Of a stretch of 57,201 nucleotides of DNA, positions 56,350 to 57,201 are shown piece by piece. This stretch comes from Roseococcus sp. SDR. Lineage in GTDB: Bacteria; Pseudomonadota; Alphaproteobacteria; Acetobacterales; Acetobacteraceae. Below the pieces are notes generated by a model. That model saw only the letters and a list, made by a program, of their open reading frames with translations. It was not told the origin of the DNA and did not search any database. A program made the translations under genes and the position numbers. Position 1 is the first letter of the stretch, and each line of letters starts with the position of its first letter. Location of the stretch: the NCBI RefSeq assembly GCF_019083995.1, contig NZ_JAHRCU010000025.1:1-57201 (forward strand), written 5' to 3'.

Positions 56350-56443
56350 GGAAGGCCGGCGACGACCCGAGCAAGAACCCGTTACGGCTGCTTCCTTCCG
56401 GACCTGACCGGGTTGGCGAGGAGCCCGTCCGCACCGACCTTCC
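56350..56443 (-). ncRNA. ffs: Signal recognition particle RNA, small bacterial type (4.5S)
   Basis: On the minus strand the apical domain reads GGTCAGGTCCGGAAGGAAGC followed by AGCCGTAACGGG, the universal Ffh-binding loop. The ends pair (GGAAGGTCGG with CCGGCCTTCC, one G-U), giving the single long hairpin of about 94 nt. A -10-like TATATC lies 8 nt before the 5' end (56456-56451). It sits upstream of dnaX, a common alphaproteobacterial position. Ends are estimated from the pairing. Confidence 0.95.
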
Positions 56444-56528
56444 GCGGCGAGATATAGCACGCGCCGCCCGGCTTGCATCCCGGGGGGCGTAACCTTTGCA
56501 CGACGCCCCGCGTAGTCCGGACAATCCC

Positions 56529-56975
56529 ATGCGAAGGCTGCCCCGAATGCTGATCCGCCGTGCCCTGTTTGGCCTCCTCCTCGCCTCCCCCGCCGCCGCG
56601 CGCAGCTTCGCCGAGCGTGGCGTGGCCGTGCGGGGCACCGATGTGGTCGCCTATTTCACCGAGGGCCGCGTGGTGCGCGGCCGGGCCGAGCATGCGGCCG
56701 AGTGGGACGGTGTCCGCTGGCTCTTTGCCAGCGCGGCCCATCGCGCCCGCTTCCTGGCCGATCCGGCCGCGCATGTGCCGGCCTATGGCGGCTTCTGCGC
56801 CTGGGCCGTCTCCCAGGGCTACACGGCGCCGACGGACCCCAACGCCTGGCGCATCGTGGAGGGCCGCCTCTTTCTCAACTACGACCAGGCGATCAAGCGC
56901 CGCTGGGAACGTGACATCCCGGGCCATATCGCCCAGGGGGACGCCAACTGGCCGCGCCTCAACCAGGCTGGCTAG
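56529..56975 (+). CDS. YHS-domain exported protein
   Basis: A 148-aa protein with a hydrophobic signal region (LIRRALFGLLLASPAAA) and a YHS-type domain: VRGTDVVAYFTEGRVVRGRAEHAAEWDGVRWLFASAAHRARFLADP, then YGGFCAWAVSQGYTAPTDPNAW, with one Cys. It is probably periplasmic and may bind a metal. Its role is unknown. I use the ATG at 56529 (MRRLPRMLIRR); the TTG at 56496 would add eleven residues before the signal. Confidence 0.85.
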   Translation: MRRLPRMLIRRALFGLLLASPAAARSFAERGVAVRGTDVVAYFTEGRVVRGRAEHAAEWDGVRWLFASAAHRARFLADPAAHVPAYGGFCAWAVSQGYTAPTDPNAWRIVEGRLFLNYDQAIKRRWERDIPGHIAQGDANWPRLNQAG

Positions 56976-57073
56976 AGCCATTTCACCGCAAGCGAAGACG
57001 GTGAAACGGCTCCAGCACATTGTTTTCACGCATTTTCCGAGTCGCCAAGCAAAGCTGCCTGGCTTGAAAATGC
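56975..57073. repeat. Palindromic intergenic element after the YHS gene
   Basis: Two hairpins: GAGCCATTTCACCG (56975-56988) with CGGTGAAACGGCTC (56999-57012), one mismatch, and GCATTTTC (57030-57037) with GAAAATGC (57066-57073), with inner CAAGC/GCTTG pairing. It starts at the last base of the YHS stop. It resembles REP/MITE-like palindromes common in alphaproteobacterial intergenic DNA. Confidence 0.6.
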
Positions 57074-57101
57074 TCTAGGCTCCAAACCCAATCAGTTCTA
57101 G

Positions 57102-57201
57102 GCGCGACGCGGCGGGGTGTGATTCAAGCTGCTGGGTAGCGGAGCTTGGGTCATGGCGGGTGAGTTCTGGCTTTCGGACCGGCAATGGGCGGCGATTGCG
57201 C
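57102..57201 (+). mobile_element. Left end of a putative IS5-family insertion sequence (cut by window edge)
   Basis: A transposase reading frame begins at 57153. A CTAG at 57098-57101 could be the target duplication, putting the left end near 57102, but without the right end neither the terminal repeat nor the duplication can be confirmed. Confidence 0.55.
57153..57201 (+). CDS. IS5-family transposase, N-terminal fragment
   Basis: The first 16 codons (MAGEFWLSDRQWAAIA) match the start of the DUF4096 domain of IS5-family transposases (FWLSDxQW). The rest lies beyond the window. LSDRQW is shared with the chimeric protein at 14455, showing the common domain. Confidence 0.75.
   Translation, partial: MAGEFWLSDRQWAAIA

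Overview
The window is GC-rich alphaproteobacterial chromosome, most like Acetobacteraceae (Roseomonas/Roseococcus type). This is inferred from the F1-only operon atpHAGDC, the dnaX-ybaB-recR block behind a small SRP RNA, an RNase E with a large insertion in its S1 domain, adjacent bolA and CGFS glutaredoxin genes, and many lone Bug/TctC-type binding proteins. No species name can be read from the sequence.

Layout. 1-5.7 kb: rne (cut by the left edge), a Tat/Sec-exported amidase, and a GH10 xylanase overlapping a ferritin-like diiron protein gene. 5.9-14.1 kb: the F1 ATP synthase operon, a membrane GTPase and the two subunits of a 3-oxoacid CoA-transferase. 14.2-17.9 kb: tRNA-Ala(GGC), a short gene with a transposase-type N-terminus, purL, bolA and grxD. 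18-20.6 kb: a DUF1796 protein, a sugar acetyltransferase, rpsD and a small membrane protein. 20.7-29.6 kb: thrC, an M16 peptidase, tldE/pmbA, J-domain and VWA proteins, an unknown secreted protein, a DUF4149 protein and ahcY. 29.8-35.8 kb: two convergent TctC genes and a four-gene operon (flavin monooxygenase, two AhpD-like proteins, class III aminotransferase). 35.8-40.7 kb: LysR-dabB-dabA, a candidate inorganic-carbon uptake system. 40.7-47.6 kb: a WecA-like transferase, copper amine oxidase, MFS transporter, TRAP binding protein and a UxaA-type dehydratase. 47.6-49.5 kb: an AT-rich two-gene island. 49.5-57.2 kb: a 2-hydroxyacid dehydrogenase, an EmrAB-type efflux pair, recR, ybaB, dnaX, ffs, a YHS protein and the start of an IS5-family element.

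Main points of interest. (1) The AT-rich island encodes a DUF262 protein translationally coupled to a HEPN-type putative RNase with an R-x4-H motif. It looks like a compact, horizontally acquired defence module. (2) A structured repeat occurs five times, always just 3' of a stop codon and in the sense of the preceding gene (atpC, atpD, scoA, grxD, ahcY). Four copies share a stem whose arms differ by compensatory changes. (3) A different double-hairpin element sits three times between convergent gene ends, also with compensatory changes. (4) A 196-codon gene joins an IS5-type N-terminal domain to an unrelated basic tail, behind a promoter that predicts an almost leaderless mRNA.

The core genes cover RNA processing, ATP synthesis, purine and threonine synthesis, Fe-S handling, the methyl cycle and replication. 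The accessory genes suggest a heterotroph taking up organic acids and amines, with a CO2/bicarbonate-accumulating system of uncertain role. All reading is by eye. GC figures quoted are hand counts of single 60-base stretches. Promoters and hairpins are candidates.
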